DNA from: an uncultured Clostridia bacterium | GTDB lineage: Bacteria; Bacillota; Clostridia; Christensenellales; Borkfalkiaceae | Reading direction: 5' to 3' | Length of the DNA: 15,980 nucleotides | Assembly (NCBI GenBank): GCA_904501815.1 | Contig: CAJGCN010000017.1 | Span: 1-15,980, forward strand | Shown: positions 1 to 6,671 of the stretch, in pieces | How the letters are laid out: each line of letters begins with the position of its first letter | How positions within the stretch are numbered: position 1 is the first letter of the stretch | The notes under the pieces: model-generated | Databases searched by the model: none | The model's input: the letters and a program-made list of their open reading frames with translations, nothing else | Told to the model about the DNA's origin: nothing | Made by a program: the position numbers and the translations under genes

Positions 1-407
1 CGAAACTGTATACTTTGGTCGGCTTTGAGCAAATACACGTCGAACACTTCGTGATTTAACGCTCCGTATTCTTTTTCGGCGTATTTTAAAAAGCTATGAT
101 ATTCGTATTTTTTCGGGGTTGCGTTTTTCCCTGCCTGATTGAGTTTTTCCGCAAGCTGGCTCACGCACGTTATCAATAAAGCGCTATTTTCCCCGATACC
201 GTCCACCTGTTGCAATTGTTCTAAATCGGCGTTAAACAAATTCGTCAAGCCACCAAAGCTTTCAAGCGCGCGGTGCGCAATCCCATTCGTATCCTTACGG
301 GGAATAGAATAAAACAGCAAAAGCTCTAAAAGCTCGTGCGTTTCCAACGTTCCCGACGCTAATTTATTCATCAAGCGTTTTCTGTGTCCTTCGTGCCCCG
401 ACGGCAT
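1..407 (-). CDS. radC: RadC-family (JAB domain) protein, N-terminal part, cut by window edge
   Basis: The first 135 codons are visible and the gene runs off the left edge. The protein begins MPSGHEGHRKRLMNKL and continues with LETHELLELLLFYSIPRKDT, a short helix-hairpin-helix-like stretch (LEQLEQVDGIGENSALLI, about residues 71-88), and the linker leading towards the JAB metalloprotease-like domain (EYGALNHEVFDVYLLKADQ, about residues 114-132). This order is typical of the RadC family. The metal-binding HxH...D motif would lie beyond the edge and cannot be checked. RadC was once called a DNA repair protein, but its biochemical role is unsettled. The ATG at 407 follows GAGGTGG at 4-5 bases, and a clear promoter lies upstream. 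It is divergent from the dipeptidase gene. Confidence 0.85.
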   Translation of the reverse strand, partial: MPSGHEGHRKRLMNKLASGTLETHELLELLLFYSIPRKDTNGIAHRALESFGGLTNLFNADLEQLQQVDGIGENSALLITCVSQLAEKLNQAGKNATPKKYEYHSFLKYAEKEYGALNHEVFDVYLLKADQSIQF

Positions 408-440
408 ACTCCACCTCGCATAAGAATATTTTCAGGTTTT

Positions 441-469
441 ATTTTATCACAGTTTGTCGAAAAAGTCAA
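441..469 (-). promoter_or_regulatory. Promoter of the radC-like gene
   Basis: On the minus strand, TTGACT (464-469) and TAAAAT (441-446) are separated by exactly 17 bases. The predicted start leaves a leader of roughly 27 bases before the ATG at 407. It is a vegetative-sigma-type promoter, and the same hexamer pair occurs before the gene at 4948. Confidence 0.75.
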
Positions 470-530
470 AGCTTGCTACGACAAGCGAGAAAATATATTT
501 GGTCTTTTTTATATTTTTTACTTTTTTTTC

Positions 531-559
531 TTGGCAAAAGCGGGAAAATTGTGTATAAT
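531..559 (+). promoter_or_regulatory. Promoter of the dipeptidase gene
   Basis: TTGGCA (531-536) and a perfect TATAAT (554-559) are separated by 17 bases. The start site would fall near 566, giving a leader of about 23 bases. Together with the radC promoter it fills the 181-bp divergent intergenic region; the two promoters do not overlap. Confidence 0.75.
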
Positions 560-588
560 AATAGTAAACTAAGCAAAGGACGGTTTTT

Positions 589-1959
589 GTGATGGCACAT
601 AATATGGATAAATATTTCGACGAAACGGTTGCTTCCGTTTGTGAAATTATTCGTTTCGATTCTTCTTTAAAGCCCGCTGAGAACGGCATGCCGTTTGGAA
701 AAGAAACGGCAGATTGCTTGGCGTATTTTTTAAATCTCGCCCAAACAATGGGCTTTGAAACGCACAACTACGATAACTACGTAGGCGAAGTCGTGTTCGG
801 GGAAGGCAAGGATTTTGCCGTACTTGCGCATCTTGACGTCGTACCTGCGGGAAACGGCTGGAAATATCCCCCTTTCGGCGGGGTAATTAACGACGACCTT
901 TCAGACGGTGGCGTAGCAGGCAAAAAGATTTGGGGACGGGGTACGATGGACGACAAAGGCCCTGCCGTTTCCTGTCTGTATGCGTTAAAAGCTTTAAAAG
1001 ACGAAGGGATTGTCCCCAACCGAAAAATCAAGTTAATCGTGGGTTGCAACGAAGAATGCGGGTGGAAATGTATGGACTATTATAAAAAGGTCGCGAAGAT
1101 GCCCGACGAAGGGTTTACTCCCGACGCCGATTTCCCCGTCATTTACGCGGAAAAAGGCATTTTGCATTTTGCTACGGCGTTTGAAATGGAAAACCCGCCC
1201 TTTACGGCTTTAAAGGCTGGCGAGCGAGTGAATATGGTGTGCGATTTGGCAACGGCGGTTTTAACGAGAAAGGCGGCGGAACGGCTGGTCGGGTATGAAA
1301 ACGACGTGGTGGGCACAACCTTTTCTTACGACAACACGACGAATATTTTAAAGGTCTACGGTAAATCCGCGCACGGCTCTAACCCCAAAGCAGGCGCGAA
1401 CGCGCTCGAAGCTATGATGAAATTTTTTGCTTCTTTCCACGAAGAGTGTAAACGAGCGTACGAGCTGTTATTTGCCGATTGCACGGGCTTAAAAACCTTG
1501 CAAGACGAAACTGGCTCTCTCACCATTTCCCCCGACGTTGCGCTGTTTGAAAAGGGCGTTTTGACGATTACCAGCGACGTGCGTTTCCCTGCAACGCTTA
1601 CAAAAGAAAAAGTTCTTGAAAAGCTTGCGGGATATTCCATTCAGGAAGTTAATTACCAACCGCCTATTTATAACGACCCGAACGGAAAACTTATTTCTAC
1701 GCTCTCCGAAGTGTTTAATAAAAAAGCGGGTACGCAACAATCGCCTATCGCAATCGGTGGCGGAACGTACGCGCGTGCGCTCAAATGCGGGTGTGCGTTC
1801 GGTCCTGAAATGGCGGGCGACGAACAAACCATTCACCAACCTAACGAATATATCACTTTCGATAGATTACGCTTTTTAAACGAAATCTACTACGACGCGT
1901 TAAAAGCCTTGTGCGTGGTGCGCTATCGAGTTGGGGTGTTAAAACCTATTCAAAAATAA
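589..1959 (+). CDS. pepV: M20-family metallodipeptidase, PepV-like
   Basis: This is a cytosolic zinc exopeptidase expected to cleave dipeptides (family knowledge). The active-site plan is visible: HLDVVPAG (His81 metal ligand, Asp83), GRGTMDDKGP (Asp121), NEECG (Glu155 general base, Glu156 ligand), TPDADFP (Asp179 region), KSAHGS (His262, lid domain) and TIHQPNE (His416 ligand). At 456 residues it has the normal PepV length with no break. GTG at 589 and ATG at 592 are adjacent; AAAGGA at 575-580 lies 8 and 11 bases away respectively, so GTG is slightly favoured. A later in-frame ATG at 604 is also possible. It is a single-gene unit with its own promoter and a terminator just after the stop. 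Exact peptide preference (beta-Ala versus general dipeptides) cannot be read from the sequence. Confidence 0.92.
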   Translation: MMAHNMDKYFDETVASVCEIIRFDSSLKPAENGMPFGKETADCLAYFLNLAQTMGFETHNYDNYVGEVVFGEGKDFAVLAHLDVVPAGNGWKYPPFGGVINDDLSDGGVAGKKIWGRGTMDDKGPAVSCLYALKALKDEGIVPNRKIKLIVGCNEECGWKCMDYYKKVAKMPDEGFTPDADFPVIYAEKGILHFATAFEMENPPFTALKAGERVNMVCDLATAVLTRKAAERLVGYENDVVGTTFSYDNTTNILKVYGKSAHGSNPKAGANALEAMMKFFASFHEECKRAYELLFADCTGLKTLQDETGSLTISPDVALFEKGVLTITSDVRFPATLTKEKVLEKLAGYSIQEVNYQPPIYNDPNGKLISTLSEVFNKKAGTQQSPIAIGGGTYARALKCGCAFGPEMAGDEQTIHQPNEYITFDRLRFLNEIYYDALKALCVVRYRVGVLKPIQK

Positions 1960-1971
1960 CTTTATACGCTT

Positions 1972-2006
1972 AAAAAGGGGGTGCCTACGTGGCAGCCCCC
2001 TTTTTT
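1972..2006. terminator. Bidirectional terminator between the convergent pepV and flavoprotein genes
   Basis: GGGGGTGCC and GGCAGCCCCC form a stem with a one-base bulge, flanked by an A-tract on the left and TTTTTT on the right, so it can end transcription from both sides. The stop codon of the minus-strand gene (2005-2007) overlaps its right edge. Confidence 0.85.
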
Positions 2007-3546
2007 ATAGGAATTTTTCATAAATAGCGTCGGCTACGCGAATCCCGTCAACGGCGGAAGACGTAATTCCGCCCGCATACCCCGCGCCTTCTCCGCAAGG
2101 ATATAAGCCCTTTGCGCTTACCGATTGAAAGCTTTCGTCCCGTTCTATGCGTACGGGGGAGCTCGTACGGCTTTCCACTGCCGTCAACACCCCGTCGGGG
2201 TCGGCAAAACCTTTAAGTTTTTTATCCATATCCACGATTGCCGTTTTTAAAGTTTGGATAATCGGCTTCGGCAACACGCTTTGCAAATCGGCAAACGCCG
2301 TGCCCGCCGCGTAAGTGGGCAACACTTCGCCAAAGCAAGAGCTTTCTTTTCCTTTTAAAAAATCACCGATTTTTTGTACGGGCGCGGCGTACGTTTCGCC
2401 CCCTGCAAGGAATGCCGCCCGTTCTAATTTCCTTTGAAATTCCACGCCAGCCAACGCACCTTCCCCGAAGTCTGCGCCCGTGATTTGCGCAATCAACGCG
2501 CTGTTTGCGTTTTGCCCGTCGCGCGCGTAGTTGCTCATTCCGTTCACGACGACCCCGCCTTCTTCGCTTGCCGACGGCATGACCACGCCTCCCGGACACA
2601 TACAAAAGGTAAACGCCGCTCTCTCGCACGCGTGCGATACTAATTTATAATCGGCTGCAGGAAGTAAATGAAACCGTTTTCCGTATTGCGCAAGCCCGAT
2701 ATTTTTTTGCAAATGCTCAATACGCACACCAACGGAAAAATCCTTTTGACGAAGATATACTCCCCTTTGGAGCAAACGTTCAAAGGTATCTCTCGCGCTG
2801 TGCCCGATCGCCAACACGAGCGCCGACGGCTCTATCGTTTCTTCCCCGTTTTCACCCGTAATTTTCACGCTTTTCAGTTCACCGTTTTCAATTTTTACGT
2901 CGGACAAGCAAGAATGAAAACGTACCTGCCCGCCCCGATTTAAAATGGCTTGGCGCATATTTTTCACGACTGCCTTTAACTTATCGCTCCCGATATGCGG
3001 TTTATTCAGCCATAAAATTTCTTCGGGCGCGCCGTATTGCACGAAAGTTTCCAGCACTTCTTTTATCAGCGGGTTATGCGTTTGCGTGTTGAGCTTTCCG
3101 TCTGAAAACGTTCCTGCACCGCCTTCCCCGAACTGTACGTTGGAGTTCACATTTAGAATTTTTTTCTCGCAAAACGCGGAAACGTGCAATTCCCGCTCTT
3201 CAACGGGCGCACCGCGTTCGATTACGATCGGTTTTATCCCCCTTTCTAATAAACGCAACGCTGAAAACAAACCCGCAGGACCGCTCCCTACGACCACGAC
3301 GGGGCGTTGCGGGAGTTTATGATTTGGCAAACTTTCTATTTTTCTTTTCGCTTTACCTTGCGGTTGCGCGGAAAATTCAATGGTATAAATATATTGCAAC
3401 CGCTCTTTATCACGAGCGTCCAACGATTTTTTCAAAATAGCAAAATACGCAGGCTTTCGTTTGAGCTTTTTTTCCGCGAGCCGAACAAGTTCTAATTCGC
3501 TCTTGTCAATCGGGAGTTTTATATTTGAAAGAGTGATTAAACTCAT
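2005..3546 (-). CDS. FAD-dependent dehydrogenase-like protein of the COG2509 type
   Basis: A 513-residue flavoprotein. After an 80-residue N-terminal domain (MSLITLSNIKLPIDKSE...) comes a classic dinucleotide-binding motif, VVVVGSGPAGLFSALRLLER (residues 83-102), followed by an acidic strand end at IVIERG. The C terminus carries the second FAD-contacting segment (GLYPCGEGAGYAGGITSS) that closes this fold. Other landmarks are NVQFGEGGAGTFSDGKL and CMCPGGVVMP, both usual in this family. No physiological substrate is established for the family. The ATG overlaps the stop of the upstream flavoprotein gene by 4 bases (ATGA), so the two are translationally coupled. AGGGGGCAGGT lies directly before the start. 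It is the last gene of its operon. Confidence 0.88.
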   Translation of the reverse strand: MSLITLSNIKLPIDKSELELVRLAEKKLKRKPAYFAILKKSLDARDKERLQYIYTIEFSAQPQGKAKRKIESLPNHKLPQRPVVVVGSGPAGLFSALRLLERGIKPIVIERGAPVEERELHVSAFCEKKILNVNSNVQFGEGGAGTFSDGKLNTQTHNPLIKEVLETFVQYGAPEEILWLNKPHIGSDKLKAVVKNMRQAILNRGGQVRFHSCLSDVKIENGELKSVKITGENGEETIEPSALVLAIGHSARDTFERLLQRGVYLRQKDFSVGVRIEHLQKNIGLAQYGKRFHLLPAADYKLVSHACERAAFTFCMCPGGVVMPSASEEGGVVVNGMSNYARDGQNANSALIAQITGADFGEGALAGVEFQRKLERAAFLAGGETYAAPVQKIGDFLKGKESSCFGEVLPTYAAGTAFADLQSVLPKPIIQTLKTAIVDMDKKLKGFADPDGVLTAVESRTSSPVRIERDESFQSVSAKGLYPCGEGAGYAGGITSSAVDGIRVADAIYEKFL

Positions 3547-4766
3547 ACCTGCCCCCTTTGTTTATCTATCAACGCTTGCGCAACCGTGCAAGCGGATGCG
3601 TAGGCAAAATGCAAATTAAACCCACCACACTCGCCGTCCACGTCGAGAATTTCGCCCGCAAAATACAAGCCTTTTACTTTACGGCTTTCAAACCGCCCGT
3701 CCACTTCCGATAACGGTACGCCACCTTTTGTCACCTGCGCGTAGTCAAACCCAAGCGAACCCGTAATTTCCAAGCGGAAATTTTTCAATTCTTTTGCGTA
3801 GCGTTCCGTTTTTCCTTCGCAACGCTTAGCAATTACGCGCGCGATTTGATTGTTGATAATTCCGCATAAAAGCTCTTCTTTGGGGCAAGCGACTCTTTGC
3901 CTTTTTTCGTCGATAAATTTTGCCAAACTCTTTTCGTCTACCGTAGGCAAAAAATCCAACGACAAAATACGTTCGCATTGTTCTTCCGCCGTTAAAAACG
4001 CCGAAGCGCGAAATACGCCGTCCCCCGAAACTCCAAAATCGGTAAAAATCACGTCGCCTATCAGAGAACAAACTTGTTTTTCTCCCAAGTACGCCTTTAC
4101 GCCCGCACCGTTCACGCGAATTCCTTTGAGCGTTTTAATGTCGTTCGTTTTCGTTTTTAATTGCACCAACGACGGATAAAGCGCCGTTTTGCTATGACCT
4201 AACCTTTCCGCTAAGGCGTACGCCGAACCGTCCGTGCCAAAATTTTTCGCGGCTTTTCCGCCCGTACAAAGCACCACCCGTTCTGCTAAAATTTTCCGTT
4301 CGCCGTCGGGGGAAAGGTAAGTTAAAAGAAATTTTGCCCCGCTTTTTTGCAAGCCCGTAATATAGGTATTCAAACGGGTTTCCACGCAAGAGTGTTCCAA
4401 GCGTTTTCTGAGCGCATCCGTCAACGAAGAAGCCTGACGAGAAGTAGGATACATACGCCCCCGTTCGTCTGCCTGCACGAGCACGCCGAGCGAATGAAAA
4501 AACGCCGTTAAGCTTTCCGTGCCGTAGCGTTCAATCGCTTTTTGAAGGGGAAAGGTTTCCGCATTTTTTTCCACGCAAAAATACCGAGCAAGGGAAAGAT
4601 TTACGTTCGAGATATTCCCCTGTCCGTTGCCCGTTGCGGAAAGTTTTCGCCCTAACCGCTCCCCGCGCTCGAATAAAATCGCGGGTTGGTTTTCGTTTGC
4701 CAAACTGGTAGCGAGAAAAAGTCCCGCCGCACCGCCGCCTATAATTGCCGTCTTTATCGTTTCCAT
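3543..4766 (-). CDS. BaiN/YhiN (HI0933)-family FAD-dependent oxidoreductase
   Basis: A 407-residue flavoprotein. It opens with TAIIGGGAAGLFLATSLA (residues 6-23) and then LFERGERLGRKLSATGNGQG, the family signature. It ends with GLYFAGEILDVDGECGGFNL, which contacts FAD and is strongly conserved in HI0933/YhiN/BaiN proteins. Members have been linked to bile-acid (BaiN) and other reductions, but most have no known substrate; here only the family is supported. Met1 is the only sensible start because the FAD motif begins at residue 8. An AAGGAG sequence lies 12 bases upstream, rather far, and it sits inside a promoter spacer (see the promoter at 4773-4801). The gene is coupled to the COG2509-type gene downstream. 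Confidence 0.9.
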   Translation of the reverse strand: METIKTAIIGGGAAGLFLATSLANENQPAILFERGERLGRKLSATGNGQGNISNVNLSLARYFCVEKNAETFPLQKAIERYGTESLTAFFHSLGVLVQADERGRMYPTSRQASSLTDALRKRLEHSCVETRLNTYITGLQKSGAKFLLTYLSPDGERKILAERVVLCTGGKAAKNFGTDGSAYALAERLGHSKTALYPSLVQLKTKTNDIKTLKGIRVNGAGVKAYLGEKQVCSLIGDVIFTDFGVSGDGVFRASAFLTAEEQCERILSLDFLPTVDEKSLAKFIDEKRQRVACPKEELLCGIINNQIARVIAKRCEGKTERYAKELKNFRLEITGSLGFDYAQVTKGGVPLSEVDGRFESRKVKGLYFAGEILDVDGECGGFNLHFAYASACTVAQALIDKQRGQV

Positions 4767-4772
4767 ACTATC

Positions 4773-4801
4773 ATTGTACTCCTTTCCTTGCGAAAAGTCA
4801 A
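4773..4801 (-). promoter_or_regulatory. Promoter of the flavoprotein operon, placed for a leaderless mRNA
   Basis: On the minus strand, TTGACT (4796-4801) and TACAAT (4773-4778) are separated by 17 bases. The A of the start codon (4766) is the seventh base after the -10 box, a standard initiation position and a purine. The apparent Shine-Dalgarno AAGGAG lies in the spacer and would then not be transcribed. Confidence 0.65.
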
Positions 4802-4841
4802 ATTTTTTATAAAAAAGCTTGAAAATTTTTTATAACTCTTA

Positions 4842-4870
4842 TTGACTTTTGCGTGTTTTTGTATTAAAAT
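4842..4870 (+). promoter_or_regulatory. Promoter of the DUF1508 membrane-protein gene
   Basis: TTGACT (4842-4847) and TAAAAT (4865-4870) have a 17-base spacer. Initiation near 4877 leaves a leader of about 70 bases that ends in AAAGGAG, 8 bases before the ATG. No stable leader hairpin is evident. Confidence 0.75.
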
Positions 4871-4947
4871 ATAAGTACAAAATATATATTATACAGAGCG
4901 AAAAGAACTAAACAGAATTTCCGCTTGAAGAAAAAGGAGTTTGCGTT

Positions 4948-6201
4948 ATGCCAGAATGGATCAAAAAAGCTATTACTTACGCAAAAGACCACGTTGCCCT
5001 TACCGCGATTTTAGCGGGTGTCGTTGCGCTTTTGCTCGTCGTGATTATCGTTTTAATCGTTAAAAAATCGAAAAACTCGAAAAAGAGAAAAGCCGAAGCT
5101 TTGCGTTTAGCGGAAGCAAAGGCAAAAGCCGAAGCGGAAGCTAAGCAAAAAGCTGAAGAAGAAGCTAAGGCTAAAGCTGAAGCGGAAGCTAAGCAAAAAG
5201 CTGAAGAAGAAGCTAAGGCAAAAGCCGAAGAAGAAACGAAAAAGGCTGAAACCGCAAAGAAAAAAGCTCCCGCCAAAACGGAAACTAAAACGGCGGAAGC
5301 CAAACCCACCGCAAAAGCGAAAACGAGCGCAACCGCGAAAAAATCCCCTGCCAAAGCAGTAGAATCTCAACCCGAAATTTCGCAAGACGAAGACGACGAA
5401 CTCGGAAGCCGTTATACGGGTAAATGGGTAATTTGCCGAGTTATCGTTGGGGATAGCGACGGTAAAACAAGCGGAGAAACGGACGAATCCTATTTCTTCG
5501 AACTTCGTGCCTCCAACGGCGAAAAGCTGTTATCAAGTGAAGAATATACGACCTATAACGGCGTATTAAACGGTATTAAAACGCATAAAGAAAATATTTT
5601 GCGCAACAACTTTAAAATCACTCTTTCCAAAAAAGGCGATTATATTTTCAAGCTTTTAAGCGGAAAAAACACCTTGCTTTGCATGGGCGAAAACTATAAA
5701 ACGCGCGCGCGTTGTGAACGGGCAATCGAATCCACCAAGCGTTTTGCGCAAACGGCGGTAATCGACGAAAACGTACAAGACCAAGTCATTAAACTTCCTG
5801 TGGAAGACGACGGCGAAGTTCAACCCGTTGCGGAAAACAGCAACGGTAAATGGATTATCAGCTCCAACGTCGGCACGGACGGCGAAGAAGTATTCTATTT
5901 TGAATTGTTCGCAAACAACGGCGAAAAGCTGTTATCAAGCGAAGAATACACGACGTATATCGGCGCGGTGAATGGTATCGGCACGCATAAGACGAATATT
6001 GAAAAAGGAAATTTCCGTATTTCTCTCACGAAAAAAGGCGATTATATCTATAAGCTTTTGAGCGGGAACGGACAACTGCTTTGTCTTGGCGAACACTACA
6101 AGACAAAACGGCTTTGCATGAACGCCGTTGAATCGGTGAAACGGTTTGCGTTGAACTCCCCCGTTCTCACGGAAACGGAAATCGCTCACGAACAAATTTA
6201 A
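4948..6201 (+). CDS. Membrane-anchored protein with Lys/Ala/Glu-rich helix and two DUF1508 (YegP-like) domains
   Basis: 417 residues in four parts. Residues 1-15 are a short polar N terminus. Residues 16-38 are one strongly hydrophobic helix (LTAILAGVVALLLVVIIVLI), followed by a cluster of Lys/Arg, which by the positive-inside rule puts the long C-terminal part in the cytoplasm. Residues 48-100 are an Ala/Glu/Lys-rich, probably helical or coiled-coil stretch with a 16-residue unit repeated exactly (61-76, 77-92). A Lys/Ala/Pro/Thr-rich linker follows to about 140, then an acidic patch (QDEDDE). Two copies of a beta-rich DUF1508 domain follow: about 158-268 and 300-402, each with GKW, YFFEL/FYFEL, NGEKLLSSEEYTTY, NGI.THK.NI, KKGDYI.KLLSG and KRFA. 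DUF1508 has no firm function. It has its own promoter and terminator. The role is unknown; a bridging or scaffold function is only a guess. Confidence 0.85.
   Translation: MPEWIKKAITYAKDHVALTAILAGVVALLLVVIIVLIVKKSKNSKKRKAEALRLAEAKAKAEAEAKQKAEEEAKAKAEAEAKQKAEEEAKAKAEEETKKAETAKKKAPAKTETKTAEAKPTAKAKTSATAKKSPAKAVESQPEISQDEDDELGSRYTGKWVICRVIVGDSDGKTSGETDESYFFELRASNGEKLLSSEEYTTYNGVLNGIKTHKENILRNNFKITLSKKGDYIFKLLSGKNTLLCMGENYKTRARCERAIESTKRFAQTAVIDENVQDQVIKLPVEDDGEVQPVAENSNGKWIISSNVGTDGEEVFYFELFANNGEKLLSSEEYTTYIGAVNGIGTHKTNIEKGNFRISLTKKGDYIYKLLSGNGQLLCLGEHYKTKRLCMNAVESVKRFALNSPVLTETEIAHEQI
5128..5223 (+). repeat. 48-bp tandem repeat, two copies, inside the helix-coding region
   Basis: Two adjacent 48-bp units (5128-5175 and 5176-5223) differ at only a few third positions and encode the same 16 residues (AEAEAKQKAEEEAKAK). 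A partial third unit follows. The period of 16 residues is not an exact heptad multiple. The site is prone to copy-number change. Confidence 0.85.
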
Positions 6202-6218
6202 TGACTAAGTAAGTATTC

Positions 6219-6271
6219 TCTACTAAAATAATATGCACCCCAACTTTTGGGGTGCATATTATTTTAGTAGA
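6219..6271. terminator. Perfect 25-bp hairpin with 3-base loop, probable bidirectional terminator
   Basis: Arms 6219-6243 and 6247-6271 are exact reverse complements around the loop CTT. The core GCACCCCAA/TTGGGGTGC is GC-rich and is flanked by AT-rich arm ends (ATTATTTT on the exit side of either strand). It ends the gene at 4948-6201 and shields it from the minus-strand tRNA unit. The full-length perfection is longer than a terminator needs. Confidence 0.75.
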
Positions 6272-6282
6272 CTTTATAGCCT

Positions 6283-6461
6283 TGCTTCGACTTGGTGGAC
6301 TTGGGAGTATCAAATAGACACCGAGTACACCAAGTATTATTAGGGCTCCCGAAAATATTTTGTGGAACAAAAGATTTTTGGGAAAAAGGAGAAGCCCGCT
6401 GTCTGTCGTGCTGTTTGCAATAGCAAACTGCTGACGTAAGGCGGTGCTTCGACGTGGTGGA
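6283..6461. repeat. 17-bp direct repeat (16/17 identical) spanning the tRNA-Ala 3' end
   Basis: TGCTTCGAC(T/G)TGGTGGA occurs at 6283-6299 and again at 6445-6461, 162 bases apart. The second copy contains the CCA tail (6455-6457), the discriminator base and the last acceptor bases of tRNA-Ala. The first copy stands without a recognisable tRNA. It may be a remnant of a duplicated or lost tRNA gene. The 112 bases between 6271 and 6383 hold nothing else I can name. Confidence 0.6.
6383..6450 (-). terminator. Possible structured terminator of the tRNA unit
   Basis: Read on the minus strand, GAAGC-A-CCGC (6441-6450) can pair with GCGG-GCTTC (6391-6399), leaving one bulged base, and encloses an inner hairpin GTTTGC-TATT-GCAAAC (6413-6428). 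A run of five T follows at 6383-6387. Two stacked helices plus a short T-run fit a terminator at the end of the tRNA transcript, but the large loop lowers confidence. Confidence 0.4.
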
Positions 6462-6530
6462 GCTAAGGGGAGTCGAACCCCTGACCTTTTGAATGCCATT
6501 CAAACGCGCTACCAACTGCGCTATAACCCC
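6455..6530 (-). tRNA. tRNA-Ala (anticodon GGC)
   Basis: A complete 76-nt cloverleaf with encoded CCA. Acceptor stem GGGGTTA/TAGCTCC contains the G3:U70 wobble pair that marks alanine tRNAs. The D-stem is GCGC/GCGC. The anticodon stem TTTGA/TCAAA closes the loop ATGGCAT, giving anticodon GGC (reads GCC). The T-arm is AGGGG-TTCGACT-CCCCT and the discriminator base is A. No separate promoter is visible in the 48 bases upstream, so it is probably co-transcribed with tRNA-Val. Confidence 0.95.
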
Positions 6531-6539
6531 GTATATTTT

Positions 6540-6581
6540 CCAAAACCAAAAGCGCCCCGTTCGGGGTGCTTTTGGTTTTGG
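6540..6581. other. 20-bp hairpin between the two tRNA genes
   Basis: Arms 6540-6559 and 6562-6581 are complementary except for one G-T wobble. The right arm includes the three CCA-tail bases of tRNA-Val (6579-6581). On the minus strand the RNA reads AAAAGCACCCCG-AA-CGGGGCGCTTTT, terminator-like, yet tRNA-Ala lies only 9 bases beyond and has no promoter of its own. Partial termination or an RNase processing signal are both possible. Confidence 0.7.
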
Positions 6582-6656
6582 TGGAGACAACAGGACTTGA
6601 ACCTGTGACCTCTCGCATGTGAAGCGAGCGCTCTAACCAACTGAGACTATGCCTCC
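6579..6656 (-). tRNA. tRNA-Val (anticodon CAC) with an extra base in the D-stem
   Basis: 78 nt with encoded CCA. Acceptor stem GGAGGCA/TGTCTCC has one G-U pair. The anticodon stem CTCGC/GCGAG closes TTCACAT, giving anticodon CAC (reads GTG, valine). The T-arm is ACAGG-TTCAAGT-CCTGT. The 5' D-stem strand reads G-T-CTC where GCTC would pair with GAGC, so one T is bulged and the D-arm is one base longer than usual. It is the first gene of the two-tRNA unit. Confidence 0.88.
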
Positions 6657-6671
6657 AAAACAAGTAAGTAT

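Noticed and set aside
1489..1839. Minus-strand open frame of 116 codons inside the dipeptidase gene
   Set aside because: It is opposite the conserved catalytic C-terminal part of PepV; composition is Arg/Phe-rich, as expected for an antisense shadow.
5128..5223. Tandem repeat as a possible CRISPR or satellite
   Set aside because: There are only two full units with no spacers, in frame with a protein, and both encode the same residues.
4977..5385. Long minus-strand open frames rich in Ala/Ser/Phe opposite the repetitive helix region
   Set aside because: They mirror the GAA/GCT/AAG codon repeat of the plus-strand gene, are low-complexity and lack a ribosome site or recognisable domain.
6290..6370. 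A third, degenerate tRNA upstream of the first 17-bp repeat copy
   Set aside because: A CCA-like end exists, but no T-loop TTCRA, anticodon stem or acceptor partner could be folded; kept only as a repeat.
6579..6656. Reading this tRNA as histidine because GTG appears on the plus strand
   Set aside because: The gene is on the minus strand and its loop TTCACAT gives anticodon CAC, hence valine; the extra 5' G of tRNA-His is not seen.
6167..6663. Minus-strand open frames of 66-110 codons over the tRNA region
   Set aside because: They run through two complete tRNA genes and hairpins; the peptides are translations of tRNA sequence.
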